DNA of 64,000 nt from Burkholderiales bacterium (GCA_020854035.1 JADZGE010000078.1:26767-90766), one strand, 5' to 3'. Numbered from the stretch's first letter, positions 35,023 to 43,538 are shown. Notes: generated by a model not told the origin, from the sequence alone. A program made the numbers and translations.

Positions 35023-36933
35023 CTATCGGGTCCACGAATCGCGCAGCGTCACCGCGCGGTTGAATTTCGGCGCGCCCGGCGCCGAATCGACGCGGTCCGC
35101 CACGAAGTAGCCGTGGCGCTCGAACTGGAAGCGCTCTTCCGCTCCCGCATCCCGCAAGGCGGGTTCCAGTTGAGCCACGATGACTTTCCGGGAGTCGGGG
35201 TTGAGGTCGCGGAGCCAGGCGCTTTCGCCGGGCTCGCCCTCGCCGCCCCCCCCCCCACCCTGACCCTCCCCCTGAGGGGGAGGGGAATCGTGTATCCCGG
35301 TCGCGCTCGATCCATTCCAGCCACCCTGACCCTCCGGCTGAGCGGGAGGGGATTCGGCGGACGGCGGGGAAAGGGGGGCGCGGCCGGGATGGGCGGCGCG
35401 AAACAGCCTGTCGAAGAGCCGCACTTCCGCAGGGAACGCGTGCCGCGCGCTCACCCAGTGGATGTTGCCCTTCACCTTCACTTTCTCCGCGCCCGGGGTG
35501 CCTGATTTCGTGTCCGGGTCGTAGCTACAGCGCACCGTGTCCGTCGCAGCGTCGTAGCCGGTGCACTCGACGACGTAGCCGTAGCGCAGCCGTACCCTGT
35601 TGCCGGGGAACAGGCGGAAGTAGCCCCCGGGCGGGGACTCGGTGAAGTCCTCGCGCTCGATCCACAGTTCGCGCGAGAACGGCACCTGCCGCCCGCCCCG
35701 TTCGGGCTTCTGCGGGTGGTTGGGAATCTCGCAGCGCTCTTCCTTTCCTTCCGGGTAGTTCTCGATCACGAGCTTCACGGGATCGAGCACGGCCATGCGG
35801 CGCGGCGCGACCTCGTTGAGATGCTCGCGCATGCATTCTTCGAGCACCGAGTATTCGATCCAGGAATCGGCCTTCGATACGCCGATCCGCTCCGCGAAGC
35901 GGCGGAATCCCTGCGGCGTGTAACCCCGGCGGCGCGCGCCCGCGAGCGTGGGCATGCGCGGATCGTCCCAGCCCTCGACGTGGCCTTCCTCGACGAGTTG
36001 AACGAGGCGCCGCTTGGAGAGCACCACGTAGGTGAGGTTCAAGCGCGCGAACTCGATCTGGCGCGGCAGCGGGCGCGCGAAGAAGCCGCCTTCGGCGAGG
36101 CGCTCGAGGAGCCAGTCGTAGAAGGGGCGCTGATCCTCGAATTCGAGCGTGCACAGCGAATGCGTGATGCGCTCCAGGGCGTCCTCGATCGGGTGCGCGT
36201 ACGCGTACATCGGGTACACGCACCATCTGTCGCCGGTGCGATGGTGCGCGCTCATGCGGATGCGGTAGATCGCCGGGTCGCGCAGGTTGATGTTGGGCGA
36301 AGCCATGTCGATCTTCGCGCGCAGCACGTGCGAGCCCTCGGGGTGCCGGCCCCCGCGCATTTCCCGGAAGAGCCGCAGGTTCTCGGCGGGGGACCGGGTG
36401 CGGCAGGGACTGTCTCTCCCGGGCCCCGTCAGCGTCCCGCGCGCGGCGCGCATCTCCTCGGCCGACTGGCTGTCGACATAGGCGTGGCCATGCTCGATCA
36501 GGTACTCCGCCGCGTCGTACATCGTGTCGAAGTAATCGCTCGCGAAGTAGCGGTGCGGCCCCCAGTCGAAGCCGAGCCACTTCACGGCGTCGGCGATCGC
36601 GTCGACGTATTCCTGCTCCTCCTTCTCGGGATTGGTGTCGTCGTAGCGCAGATGGCAGGCCCCGCCGTAGTCCAGGGCGAGCCCGAAGTTGAGGCAGATC
36701 GCCTTGGCGTGACCGATGTGGAGATAGCCGTTCGGTTCCGGCGGAAAGCGCGTGCGGATCTGCGCGGCATCGGGCGGCGCGCCGGCGTGCGAGGCGGCCG
36801 GGCCGGGCCTGCCGCTCCAGCGGCGCGCCGCATACTTGCCGGCGGCGAGATCGGCGTCGATCGCGGCGCGGATGAAGTTCGACGCCGGCGGGGCCGATGG
36901 CGGCGGTTTGCCCGATTTCGCGGGGGTGGACAT
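35023..36933 (-). CDS. glnS: Glutaminyl-tRNA synthetase with a repeat-derived insertion
   Basis: A 636-residue class I synthetase that charges tRNA-Gln. The nucleotide-binding motif PPEPNGYLHIGHAKAI is at residues 65-80, and VLSKRRL is the KMSKS-type loop. The C-terminal anticodon-binding beta-barrels are present and end FNRAVTLRDSW. Relatives are about 550-590 residues. The excess comes mainly from a glycine/proline/serine-rich insert at about residues 515-565, between VRLFDRLFRAAHPG and WLRDLNPDSRKV, which is encoded by two palindromic repeat units and an 11-C tract. The insert lies at a surface loop position, so the enzyme can probably still fold. It must be functional if no second synthetase or GatCAB route exists. 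Confidence 0.93.
   Translation of the reverse strand: MSTPAKSGKPPPSAPPASNFIRAAIDADLAAGKYAARRWSGRPGPAASHAGAPPDAAQIRTRFPPEPNGYLHIGHAKAICLNFGLALDYGGACHLRYDDTNPEKEEQEYVDAIADAVKWLGFDWGPHRYFASDYFDTMYDAAEYLIEHGHAYVDSQSAEEMRAARGTLTGPGRDSPCRTRSPAENLRLFREMRGGRHPEGSHVLRAKIDMASPNINLRDPAIYRIRMSAHHRTGDRWCVYPMYAYAHPIEDALERITHSLCTLEFEDQRPFYDWLLERLAEGGFFARPLPRQIEFARLNLTYVVLSKRRLVQLVEEGHVEGWDDPRMPTLAGARRRGYTPQGFRRFAERIGVSKADSWIEYSVLEECMREHLNEVAPRRMAVLDPVKLVIENYPEGKEERCEIPNHPQKPERGGRQVPFSRELWIEREDFTESPPGGYFRLFPGNRVRLRYGYVVECTGYDAATDTVRCSYDPDTKSGTPGAEKVKVKGNIHWVSARHAFPAEVRLFDRLFRAAHPGRAPLSPPSAESPPAQPEGQGGWNGSSATGIHDSPPPQGEGQGGGGGGEGEPGESAWLRDLNPDSRKVIVAQLEPALRDAGAEERFQFERHGYFVADRVDSAPGAPKFNRAVTLRDSWTR
35255..35356. 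repeat. Two palindromic repeat units (family E) inside glnS
   Basis: Unit 1 is 35255-35290 (CCACCCTGACCCTCCCCCTG then AGGGGGAGGGGAATCG) and unit 2 is 35321-35356 (CCACCCTGACCCTCCGGCTG then AGCGGGAGGGGATTCG). Each can fold into a short GC hairpin. They are 66 bases apart (22 codons), so both are read in the same frame on the minus strand. Confidence 0.85.
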
Positions 36934-37017
36934 CGCGCGGATTCTAAAGCCAAAGGCGACGGGGCGACGCGCCCGGGCCGCCGCGCCGGCGGCTTCGATG
37001 TCCTTGGCCGCCGGCGC

Positions 37018-37974
37018 CTACTGGGGCTTGTAGCCGGTTTCCTGGACGAGCTTCGTGAAACGATCGCGCTCGTCGCGCAGGAATTTCCCCGAATCGGCCG
37101 GCGCCGACCCGATGGGGTCGGCGCCCTGTCCCTGCAGCCGCTCCTTCATGTCGGGTGTGAACAGGATGCGCGTCACCTCGGCGTTCAGGCGGGCGACGAT
37201 CTCCGGCGGGGTCGCGGCGGGCGCGAGCAGGCCCTGCCACGACCCGGTGAGGAAGCCGGGCAGGTACTCGGCGACGGCCGGCGTGTCCGGCACGCTGGGA
37301 TGGCGCTTCGCGCCCGAGACGGCGAGGAGCTTCAACTTGCCCGATTTCACCGGCGGCAGGGTGGCGAGCATGCCGTTGAAAAGGACGTCGGCCTGTCCGC
37401 CCATCACGTCCATGATCGACTGGGCGCCGCCGCGCCCGGTGATGTACTCCCACTTTATCCCGGTGCGGTGGGCGAACTGCAATCCCGCGAGGTAGGGGGC
37501 GCCCGCGGGGCTCGATGCGTAGTTCAGACCGCCCGGTTTCTTCTTCGCCAGCGCGATCAGTTGCGGCACCGTCGCGGCCGGCACGCTCGGATGCACGCAC
37601 AGCAGGTGCGGTGAATACGAGATCATCGTGATCGGGGCGAGGTCCGGAATGCCGTAGTTCGTCCTGGGAAAGAGAACGGGCAGGATCGTGAGGACCCCCA
37701 TGTCGCTCAGCACCAGCGTGTAGCCGTCGGGCGCGGCCTTCACCACGGTCTCGACCCCGATGGCGCCGGCCGCGCCGGGACGGCTCTCGACGAGGATCGT
37801 CTGCCCCCATTTCTCGGTGAGCCGGGGACCGATCAGCCGGGCGAGGATGTCGGAGGTACCCCCGGGCGGGAAGGGCACGACGATGCGTATCGTCTTGACC
37901 GGATAATTCTGTGCGGAACCCGCTCCGCACAAGGTGAGCGATAGTAACCCCGCGATTCCCGAGACGAGTTTCAT
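37018..37974 (-). CDS. Tripartite tricarboxylate transporter (Bug-type) substrate-binding protein
   Basis: A 318-residue periplasmic binding protein with all canonical segments: VVPFPPGGTSDILARLI, ESRPGAAGAIGVETV, APDGYTLVLSDMG, HPSVPAAT and a C-terminal helix ending VQETGYKPQ. The ATG at 37974 has GGGAGG five bases upstream and starts a clean signal peptide (cleavage near AGSA); a longer frame to 38022 is less likely. It lies between glnS and the signalling operon on the same strand and has no permease partner. Confidence 0.92.
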   Translation of the reverse strand: MKLVSGIAGLLSLTLCGAGSAQNYPVKTIRIVVPFPPGGTSDILARLIGPRLTEKWGQTILVESRPGAAGAIGVETVVKAAPDGYTLVLSDMGVLTILPVLFPRTNYGIPDLAPITMISYSPHLLCVHPSVPAATVPQLIALAKKKPGGLNYASSPAGAPYLAGLQFAHRTGIKWEYITGRGGAQSIMDVMGGQADVLFNGMLATLPPVKSGKLKLLAVSGAKRHPSVPDTPAVAEYLPGFLTGSWQGLLAPAATPPEIVARLNAEVTRILFTPDMKERLQGQGADPIGSAPADSGKFLRDERDRFTKLVQETGYKPQ

Positions 37975-38026
37975 CGAGCCTCCCTTGGCCTTGCCGTCCC
38001 CGATGGAAGATCGGGTGTTCATGCAG

Positions 38027-38057
38027 GGAATTCGCCGGCGGCGAGCCGGCGAATTCC
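38027..38057 (-). terminator. Perfect 13-bp hairpin at a stop codon (GGAATTC type)
   Basis: On the minus strand the TAG stop of the receiver gene shares its last base with the stem GGAATTCGCCGGC, followed by a five-base loop and GCCGGCGAATTCC. There is no U-tract. It is the second copy of the structure seen at 13598-13624. Confidence 0.6.
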
Positions 38058-38419
38058 TAGCGGATGCGCTTTTTCACCGCCTCCAGCAGCTCCTGCAGCT
38101 TGAACGGTTTCGTGATGTAGTCGTTCGCGCCGAGTTCGACGCCGAAATTGCGATCGTAGGTGCGCGTGCTCGCGGTGAGGAAGATGAACGGCACGTCCGA
38201 CGTCGTCACGTTCTCGCGCAGCGAGAAGAGCACGCCGAAGCCGTCCATCTGCGGCATCGCGATGTCGCAGATGATGAGCTCCGGCCGGCGCGCGAGCGCC
38301 GCCTCCACTCCCGCCACGCCGTTCTCGGCGAGCTCGACCTCGTAGCCTTCGGCCTTCAACAGCCGCGCGACGTTGGCGCGCAGCTCCGGTTCGTCCTCGA
38401 TTACCAGGATCCTCGCCAT
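38057..38419 (-). CDS. Single-domain response regulator
   Basis: A 120-residue stand-alone receiver. Phosphoacceptor Asp52 (IICDIAMP), the acidic pair Glu8-Asp9-Glu10, Thr82 (FLTAS) and Lys104 (TKPF) are all in place, so it should be phosphorylated normally. There is no output domain, so it must act by protein contact or in a phosphorelay. The ATG at 38419 is preferred because GGGAG precedes it closely; a GTG at 38437 overlapping the upstream gene is an alternative. It is a close paralogue of the receiver encoded immediately upstream. Confidence 0.88.
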   Translation of the reverse strand: MARILVIEDEPELRANVARLLKAEGYEVELAENGVAGVEAALARRPELIICDIAMPQMDGFGVLFSLRENVTTSDVPFIFLTASTRTYDRNFGVELGANDYITKPFKLQELLEAVKKRIR

Positions 38420-38433
38420 GTTCTCCCGCTCGT

Positions 38434-38796
38434 TCACCCCGCCAGCCGGCGCACCACCGCCATGAGTTCGGCGAGCTTGAAGGGCTTCGTGATGTAATCG
38501 CGCGCGCCGCTCGCGAGCCCGCGGCCGCGGTCGTCCCGGTCGGCGCTCGCGGTCAGGAACACGAATGGTATCGCCGTCGTCGCCGCATCGGCGCGCAGCG
38601 CGGCGAGTACCCCGTAGCCGTCCACGCCCGGCATCACGATGTCGCAGATGACAAGCGCGGGGCGGTGCTCGCGGGCGGCGGCGACGCCCGCCTCGCCATC
38701 CGCCGCCGTGACCACGGCGTAGCCCTCGGCGAGGAGCAGGCGCTCAAGGTTCGCCCGGATGGGGGCCTCGTCCTCGATCACCAGTACGGTGCTCAC
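38434..38796 (-). CDS. Single-domain response regulator
   Basis: A 120-residue receiver starting at GTG 38796, with Asp52 (VICDIVMP), Thr82 and Lys104 (TKPFKLAEL) conserved. Alignment by eye with the downstream receiver shows similarity along the whole length, consistent with tandem duplication. The two genes are 14 bases apart and follow the histidine kinase by about 150 bases on the same strand, so all three probably form one pathway. Confidence 0.88.
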   Translation of the reverse strand: MSTVLVIEDEAPIRANLERLLLAEGYAVVTAADGEAGVAAAREHRPALVICDIVMPGVDGYGVLAALRADAATTAIPFVFLTASADRDDRGRGLASGARDYITKPFKLAELMAVVRRLAG

Positions 38797-38825
38797 GTCT
38801 CACCCGTCGCGAGCCGCCGGGCTGC

Positions 38826-38966
38826 CGCCGATGAACGCCGGTTGACGCCGGTGAAGGTCAGGGAAGCTTCCCTCGACCGCCGATGCACGCCGGCGGCAGC
38901 GATCCTCGCCACCCGGGGGCCGGCACCGGTCGGGACGGTCCCGGGATTCATCGGCGCTCATCGCCG
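38826..38966. repeat. Repeat family D (CGCCGATGAACGCCGG type) with inverted arms
   Basis: CCGCCGATGAACGCCGGTTG at 38826-38845, a second direct arm CCGCCGATGCACGCCGGCGG at 38878-38897, and an inverted arm ATTCATCGGCGCTCATCGCC at 38946-38965. The TGA stop and last codons of the histidine kinase are part of the inverted arm. A perfect palindrome AGGGAAGCTTCCCT lies at 38860-38873. Confidence 0.7.
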
Positions 38967-40483
38967 GCCGATACGAGACCGTTACCGAGCGGGATCGTCA
39001 CGCGGAACACGGTTCCGGCGCCGGGCGCGCTCTCGACCGCCACCGAGCCGCGGTGCAGATCGATCGATTTCTTGACGATCGCGAGCCCCAGGCCCGTGCC
39101 GGCGATCGTGCCGACGTTGCGCGCGCGGTGGAAGGTCTCGAAGAGTCGCGCCTGGTCTTCGGGCGGGATGCCGATTCCGTGATCGCGCACCTCGAACCGG
39201 GCGGTGCCCTCGCCGAGGCTCACGCGAAACTCCACGCGACCGCCGCCGGGGGAGTACTTGACCGCGTTCGAGAGGAGGTTCGTGAGCGCGTGCCGCAGGA
39301 GCTTCTCGTCGACGAGCACCGGAGCGTCCGCGCCCTCGCAGGAGAATTCCACCGCGTGTCGATCGCCGGCGGCGAGCCGTATCTCGTCGGCGAGCCGCCC
39401 GCAGAACTTCGCGAGGTCGGTGGGCACGGGCGAGAACTGCAGCATGTTCGCCTCGGCCTTGCCGATCGTGAGCACGTTGTCGAGCATCCTCGTCATGCGC
39501 TCGACCGCCGTGCGTATGCTGCGGAAAAGATCCTCGCGCTCCCGCGGCGGCAGGCGCGCGGAGTACTGCTCGAGCAGCTCCGCCGAGGACAGTATGGTGG
39601 CGAGCGGCGTGCGAAATTCGTGCGAGGTCATCGAGACGAAGCGCGACTTCAGTTCGTTCAGCTCGCGCTCCTTCCCGAGGGCGGCGCGGATATCCTCCTC
39701 CGCGCGCTTTCTCTCGGTGATGTCGAGATAAGTCCAGATCGTGCCCTTGGCGAGATCGTCCGGGTCGACGTAGTTGCCGTAGATCTCGCACCAGATGAGC
39801 GAGCCGTCCTTGCGCTTCTGCCAGCGCTCGGTGACGCACGGCCGGCCGGAGGCGAGTATGCGGTAGGCCGTGTAGCCGAACGCCTCGTAGCTCTCGAGGT
39901 CGGGGAAATGCATGAGCGAGAGCTGCCCGATCAGCTCCTCGCGCTCGTAGCCCAGCATGGTCGCGAACGTCTCGTTCACCCACAGGTGGCGGCGGTTCAC
40001 CGAGAACGATATGCCCACCAGCGTGCTCTGCAGGATCACGTCGCGCTCGGCGAGCGAGCGCTGCAGGCTCTCCTGCAGCTCCTTCCTCTCGGAGATGTCC
40101 ACGGTCGTCCACACCGAGCCGCGGGCCGGGTTCCTGGGATCGACCGCGGTGCCGTAGATCTGGCACCAGATGTACGATCCGTCCTTGCACTTCAGGCGCT
40201 GCTCCGAGACGTAGGGCCGGCCGGACTTGAGGAGCGGGTAGGCCGCGGCGCCGAACAGCTCGAAGCTCTCGCCGTCGGGGTAGAGGATGGCGGCGGCCTG
40301 TCCCGTCAGCTCCGCGCGCTCGTAGCCCAGCATGCGCGCGAAAGTCTCGTTCACCCACGCGAGGCGGCGGTCGGCGGCGAGGGCGATGCCGACGAGCGTG
40401 CTTTCGAGCACGGTTCCGCTCTCGAAGAGCGAGCGCTTGAACTCGTCCTGCCGGCGCTCGATAGTGGGAGGATTGGTCGTCAT
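38948..40483 (-). CDS. Soluble histidine kinase with two PAS domains
   Basis: A 511-residue kinase without membrane segments. Two PAS domains at about residues 23-135 and 147-258 are strikingly alike (STLVGIALAADRRLAWVNET against STLVGISFSVNRRHLWVNET), each ending in a TxDISERK/TYLDITERK cap. A HisKA domain follows, with phosphoacceptor His288 in MTSHEFRTPLAT, then an HATPase domain with NLLSNAVKYSPGGG, DHGIGIPPEDQ and GTGLGLAIVKK. It senses a cytoplasmic signal, perhaps redox or a small ligand. The likely partners are the two receivers downstream. Start is ATG 40483, or the adjacent GTG at 40486. Confidence 0.9.
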   Translation of the reverse strand: MTTNPPTIERRQDEFKRSLFESGTVLESTLVGIALAADRRLAWVNETFARMLGYERAELTGQAAAILYPDGESFELFGAAAYPLLKSGRPYVSEQRLKCKDGSYIWCQIYGTAVDPRNPARGSVWTTVDISERKELQESLQRSLAERDVILQSTLVGISFSVNRRHLWVNETFATMLGYEREELIGQLSLMHFPDLESYEAFGYTAYRILASGRPCVTERWQKRKDGSLIWCEIYGNYVDPDDLAKGTIWTYLDITERKRAEEDIRAALGKERELNELKSRFVSMTSHEFRTPLATILSSAELLEQYSARLPPREREDLFRSIRTAVERMTRMLDNVLTIGKAEANMLQFSPVPTDLAKFCGRLADEIRLAAGDRHAVEFSCEGADAPVLVDEKLLRHALTNLLSNAVKYSPGGGRVEFRVSLGEGTARFEVRDHGIGIPPEDQARLFETFHRARNVGTIAGTGLGLAIVKKSIDLHRGSVAVESAPGAGTVFRVTIPLGNGLVSAGDERR

Positions 40484-40547
40484 CACGAGCTCGACCCCGC
40501 CGTTTCGGTCCGCTCCGCCAACCGATGGGCTATTCTATACCTCCATC

Positions 40548-41519
40548 ATGAAACGCCACACGTCCGGCATACTGCGCCGGCTTGCGGACGGCGAGTTTCA
40601 CTCCGGCGCCGCGCTCGCCCGGGCGTTCGCGGTTTCGCGCGCGACCGTCTGGAACGCGGTGCGCGAACTGGAGGCGGCGGGCCTCACGGTATACAAGGTC
40701 CAGGGGCGCGGCTACCGGCTCCCGTACCCGCTGTCGCTGCTCGACCGGGCAGCCGTGGCGCGGGCGCTGGCGGGGCGGGCCTCGCGCCTCGCGGTGGAAG
40801 TGCTCGATGCCACGACCTCGACCAACGCCGTCCTGCTCGAGCGCGCGGCGGCGGGCGCGCGAAGCGGCGCGGTCCTCGCCGCCGAATGGCAGTCCGCGGG
40901 GCGCGGGCGCCGGGGGAGAGCGTGGCAAGCGGTCCCGGGGGGTGGCCTCGCTTTCTCGATCCTGTGGCGGTTCGAGCGCGGCGCGGGCGCGCTCGCCGGG
41001 CTGAGCCTCGCGGTCGGCGTCGCGCTCGCGCGCGCGATCGAGCAGGCCGCGGCGCGCGTTGCCCTGAAGTGGCCGAACGATATAGTCACGGCCGAGGGGA
41101 AGATCGGCGGAATACTGATCGAGCTCTCGGGAGACGCGCTCGGCCCGAGCGCCGCTGTCATCGGGATCGGCCTCAATACCCGGCTCGGGCCGCGGGCGCG
41201 GCGCGCGATCGACCAGGCGGCGGCCGACCTCGAGGGCCTCGCGGGCCGCGCGATCGACCGCAACGCGCTCCTCGCGGAACTGCTCGTGTACCTCGAAGCA
41301 GGCCTCGTCACGTTCGCGACCGAAGGCTTCGCGCCGTTTCATGCCGATTGGGAGCGCTATCACGCGCACCGGAACCGCCAGGTCGAGGTGACGCTTCCGG
41401 ACGGCAGCAGCATCGGGGGCGTCGCACGGGGCGTCGCGGCGGACGGATCGCTCCTCCTCGAGACGAGCGCGGGGATGAAGCGCTTCCACAGCGGGGAGGT
41501 GAGTCTGCGGGCGGGCTGA
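40548..41519 (+). CDS. birA: Bifunctional biotin protein ligase / biotin operon repressor
   Basis: A 323-residue BirA that attaches biotin to the acetyl-CoA carboxylase carrier protein. Residues 1-62 form a winged helix-turn-helix (SGAALARAFAVSRATVWNAV), so DNA-binding repression of biotin genes is also likely. The catalytic domain has the biotin-binding/ATP loop SAGRGRRGRAW, then LKWPNDIV and KIGGILIE, and ends in the small C-terminal SH3-like domain. In related genomes birA is followed directly by coaX; here a binding-protein gene on the opposite strand lies between them. Confidence 0.93.
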   Translation: MKRHTSGILRRLADGEFHSGAALARAFAVSRATVWNAVRELEAAGLTVYKVQGRGYRLPYPLSLLDRAAVARALAGRASRLAVEVLDATTSTNAVLLERAAAGARSGAVLAAEWQSAGRGRRGRAWQAVPGGGLAFSILWRFERGAGALAGLSLAVGVALARAIEQAAARVALKWPNDIVTAEGKIGGILIELSGDALGPSAAVIGIGLNTRLGPRARRAIDQAAADLEGLAGRAIDRNALLAELLVYLEAGLVTFATEGFAPFHADWERYHAHRNRQVEVTLPDGSSIGGVARGVAADGSLLLETSAGMKRFHSGEVSLRAG

Positions 41520-41655
41520 CGCCCGCCCGCAGACTCGCCTTGCCTGTCCTGATCTCGGGGCGTGCATCCTGAATCGAAACGACCGGAAAAGGAACGTGAT
41601 CCAGGCGCGTCACGACGCAGCTCGCGGTCCGGGGCGCGCCGGCGAGGTCCTCGCG

Positions 41656-42618
41656 TCAGTCGATCCTGATGTTGCCCGCCTTGACCACCGTCGACCACCT
41701 GGCGATATCCCGCGCGATAAAGCGCGCGAATTCCTCGGGAGTGGAATGCGCAGGTTCCGCCCCGTCGGTGCGCAAGCGCTCCCGCACATCGGGCCGGTCG
41801 AGGACGCCCGCGAGCGCCCGGTTGAGCCGCGAGACGATTTCCTTCGGAGTGCCGGCAGCCGTCCACATGCCCTGCCAGACGGCCGCCGCATAGCCGGGAA
41901 CCTGCTCGCTGATCGCGGGCAGATCCGGTATCACCGGCGAGCGCTTGCCGGTGGTGACGGCGAGAGCGCGTAACCTGCCGGCCTTCATCTGGGGAATCGC
42001 GGCGGGCGCCGCGGCGAACATGAGCTGAATCTGGCCACTGACCACGTTGGCGAGCGCGGGCCCGGTGCCTTTGAAGGGAACGTGGACCATGTCGGTCCGG
42101 GTCATCTGCCGGAACAGCTCGGCGGCGAGATGCGAGAAACTGCCGGTGCCGCCCGAGCCGAAGTTGAGGGAGCCGGGTTTCGCGCGCGCGAGCGCGATGA
42201 ACTCGTTCAGGTTGGCCGCCTTCAGCGACGGGTGCACGACCAGTACGTTCGGCCCGGCGGCGAGCATCGCGATCGGCGCGATGCCGTTCACCGGGTCGTA
42301 CGGCAGCTTGTGGAGGGCCGCGCTGGCGGCATAGGTCGCCCCCACCACGATGACCGTGTAGCCGTCCGCATTGGCACGTGCCGCGACCTCGGCACCGATC
42401 GTGCCGGCGGCGCCCGCGCGGTTGTCAACGATGAACTGCTGGCCGAACTCCTCCGACAGGCGCGCCGCGATCATGCGCGCGACGATGTCGGTGGCGCCGC
42501 CGGGCGGGAACGGCACGATTGTGCGCACCGGCTTCACCGGCCATTTTCCGGTCTGCGGATGCGCGGCGGGAGTGGCCGCGAGTAGCGCCAACAAGGGGAG
42601 GACGCCGGCTCTCTTCAT
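41656..42618 (-). CDS. Tripartite tricarboxylate transporter (Bug-type) substrate-binding protein
   Basis: A 320-residue periplasmic binding protein: signal peptide MKRAGVLPLLALLAATPAAH, then TIVPFPPGGATDIVARMI, DNRAGAAGTIGAEVA, NADGYTVIVVGAT, HPSLKAAN and VHVPFKGTGPALANV. AAGGAA about eight bases upstream supports the ATG. It is inserted, on the opposite strand, between birA and coaX, which are normally adjacent. No permease genes are nearby. Confidence 0.92.
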   Translation of the reverse strand: MKRAGVLPLLALLAATPAAHPQTGKWPVKPVRTIVPFPPGGATDIVARMIAARLSEEFGQQFIVDNRAGAAGTIGAEVAARANADGYTVIVVGATYAASAALHKLPYDPVNGIAPIAMLAAGPNVLVVHPSLKAANLNEFIALARAKPGSLNFGSGGTGSFSHLAAELFRQMTRTDMVHVPFKGTGPALANVVSGQIQLMFAAAPAAIPQMKAGRLRALAVTTGKRSPVIPDLPAISEQVPGYAAAVWQGMWTAAGTPKEIVSRLNRALAGVLDRPDVRERLRTDGAEPAHSTPEEFARFIARDIARWSTVVKAGNIRID

Positions 42619-42788
42619 CGGTGGTTCCTTTGCAGTCTGCGCTGCCGCTCGATGGCAGCCTCGAGCGTGGCACGAGCCTGGCCCGATAGTAGCCGCAATC
42701 AAGGCGCTCCGCGCGCCACGAAGAAAGTCCGGGCGAATCGGGCTACCATCCGATCGAACCCGCGGGATCGCGGATAGAATGCGGCGCC

Positions 42789-43538
42789 ATGAGGGTCCTC
42801 GCCGTCGACGCCGGCAACACGCGCATCAAGTGGGGCCTGCACGAGGAGGGCTCGTGGATCGTGCAGGGCTCGATTCCCACCGCTCGCGCGGCCGGCATGG
42901 GCGGCGCGTGGTCGCGCCTGCCGCGCCCCGGGCGGATCGTGGCGTGCAACGTGGCGGGCGCACCGGCGCGGCGGGCCCTCGCGCAGGCGGCGCGCCGCGC
43001 GGGGCGGCCGGTCGAGTTCTTGGCGAGCCGGGCGCGCCAGTGCGGCGTCGTCAATTCGTACGCCCGCCCGGCGCAGCTCGGCGCCGACCGCTGGGCCGCG
43101 CTGATCGGCGCATGGTGCCTTTACAACGGGCCGTGCGTGGTGGTGAACGCGGGCACCACGATGACCGTGGACGCGCTCGACGGCGAGGGTGTCTTCCTCG
43201 GCGGCATGATCGTTCCCGGACCCGGACTGATGCGCGACTCGCTCGCGCGCAACACGGCGGGACTGCGCCCCCGCGGCGGGCGCCTCGCGTACTTTCCGGA
43301 TTGCACCGCGGACGCCATCGCGAGCGGGACCGCGAACGCCCTTGCCGGAGCGGTCGAGCGCATGCACCGATTCATGCGGGAGACGGGCATGCCCTCGCCG
43401 CTCGTCGTGCTCTCGGGGGGGGCCGCCCGCGAGGTCGCCCCGGCGCTTAACGTGCCGGCGGAGGTCATGGATAATCTCGTCCTCGAAGGAATCGTGCAGA
43501 TCGCTCACGATTCCTTTACCGAGAACAAGGAGACATAG
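42789..43538 (+). CDS. coaX: Type III pantothenate kinase
   Basis: A 249-residue actin-fold kinase that phosphorylates pantothenate in the first step of coenzyme A synthesis. The phosphate-binding motif is AVDAGNTRIKWG at residues 5-16; RPAQLGADRWAALIGA supplies the pantothenate-binding and catalytic aspartate region, and VNAGTTMTVDALDG the second phosphate motif. The SGGAA loop near the C-terminus is encoded across an eight-G run. A TAGAAT element ends eight bases before the ATG, so the mRNA may have almost no leader. Confidence 0.92.
   Translation: MRVLAVDAGNTRIKWGLHEEGSWIVQGSIPTARAAGMGGAWSRLPRPGRIVACNVAGAPARRALAQAARRAGRPVEFLASRARQCGVVNSYARPAQLGADRWAALIGAWCLYNGPCVVVNAGTTMTVDALDGEGVFLGGMIVPGPGLMRDSLARNTAGLRPRGGRLAYFPDCTADAIASGTANALAGAVERMHRFMRETGMPSPLVVLSGGAAREVAPALNVPAEVMDNLVLEGIVQIAHDSFTENKET

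Noticed and set aside
43413..43421. Eight-G run in coaX as a phase-variation tract
   Set aside because: It encodes the conserved SGGAA loop, which explains the composition, and eight bases is modest; no supporting evidence for switching.
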